Source: Verrucomicrobiota bacterium (lineage in GTDB: Bacteria; Verrucomicrobiota; Verrucomicrobiia; Chthoniobacterales; Terrimicrobiaceae). From it: 5,889 nt of DNA. Position 1 is the stretch's first letter, and every line of letters begins with the position of its first letter. Position numbers and translations under genes: made by a program. The stretch lies in the NCBI GenBank assembly GCA_026398285.1, contig JAPLTI010000252.1, positions 1 to 5,889 on the forward strand. The letters are read 5' to 3'. The notes below the pieces were generated by a model. It was not told the origin of the DNA. It saw only the letters and a list, made by a program, of their open reading frames with translations, and did no database searches. Of this stretch, positions 5,544-5,889 are shown piece by piece.

Positions 5544-5889
5544 ATGAAGCGCTCCACAAAAAAACACGCCGCCCCGGAACTTCCTCCCGCGAGTGATTGG
5601 CGAACCTCCGACCAAGACGAAATTCTCAAGCGCCGTGTCCGCGCCCGCGAGGAAACCTTCCGCATCGAAAACCTCGACCCCGGCGAGTCCATCTTTTCAA
5701 ACTTCGAAATCCATTCCGCCAGCGGCATGTCCTACCGTGCCGAAATCCGCGACATCGCCACCGCGCAATTTTCCTGCACCTGCACGGATTTCCGCATCAA
5801 TGGTCTGGGCACCTGCAAGCATATCGAAGCACTCCTCCTCCACCTTGCCCGCCGCCAGCGCGCCGCATTCTCCGCCGCCAAGCGCCTGC
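5544..5889 (+). CDS. SWIM zinc-finger protein, probable N-terminus of a SNF2-family helicase (3' end cut by window)
   Basis: Partial gene: ATG 5544 opens a frame of 115 codons to the window edge. Residues 1-45 are charged (DWRTSDQDEILKRRVRAREE). A SWIM finger follows at about residues 77-92: Cys77-x-Cys79 in FSCTCTDFRI, then Cys and His in GTCKHIEALLLHL, the CxCx(n)CxH arrangement. Bacterial proteins that open with a similar 'SNF...GM.Y..EIR...F.CTCTDF..N.LGTCKH' region are, as I recall, large SNF2/RapA-like ATPases that remodel protein-nucleic acid complexes. The ATPase motifs would lie beyond the window, so that part is inference. No Shine-Dalgarno site precedes the ATG. The 194 bases between the transposase element and this start hold no other gene I can support. 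Confidence 0.75.
   Translation, partial: MKRSTKKHAAPELPPASDWRTSDQDEILKRRVRAREETFRIENLDPGESIFSNFEIHSASGMSYRAEIRDIATAQFSCTCTDFRINGLGTCKHIEALLLHLARRQRAAFSAAKRL

Overview
The window (about 60% G+C by eye, with compact genes and weak or absent Shine-Dalgarno sites except at kup) looks like a chromosomal stretch from a Gram-negative-type bacterium. It is most likely a member of the Verrucomicrobiota, possibly Opitutales. That placement rests on recollection of similar small proteins (a 77-residue zinc ribbon, a 71-residue protein with a 'TKKEFCRLLKGA' core, a SWIM-first helicase) and of a similar REP-associated transposase subfamily. It is inference, not a search result.

Layout. Bases 2-763 (+) hold the near-complete 3' part of a coproheme decarboxylase gene (hemQ), the last enzyme of the coproporphyrin-dependent heme pathway. 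A membrane-anchored hypothetical protein (779-1453, +) follows 15 bases later. Its end overlaps by 52 bases the end of a convergent potassium transporter gene, kup (3309-1402, -). kup is the second gene of a two-gene unit. The first is a small CxxC...CxxC zinc-ribbon protein (3554-3321, -), and the kup ribosome binding site is built on that gene's stop codon. The short divergent gap 3555-3648 separates this unit from rnpB, the class A RNase P RNA (about 3649-4071, +), which ends in a strong intrinsic terminator (4078-4118).

One base beyond the terminator's T-run lies the end of a convergent 71-residue conserved hypothetical gene (4335-4120, -). Next comes an 887-base mobile element (4463-5349). 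It is bounded by near-perfect 36-bp inverted repeats and carries a Y1/HUH REP-associated transposase gene (5276-4473, -). The protein keeps the HYH metal-binding motif, but it appears to lack in frame the segment that should contain the catalytic tyrosine. The window ends inside the start of a SWIM zinc-finger protein, probably a SNF2-family helicase (5544-5889, +).

The core genes (heme completion, K+ uptake, RNase P) are ordinary housekeeping. The accessory interest is the tyrosine-less transposase in intact ends, the zinc-ribbon/kup coupling, and the two small uncharacterised proteins packed around rnpB. I do not see an obvious new multi-gene system.
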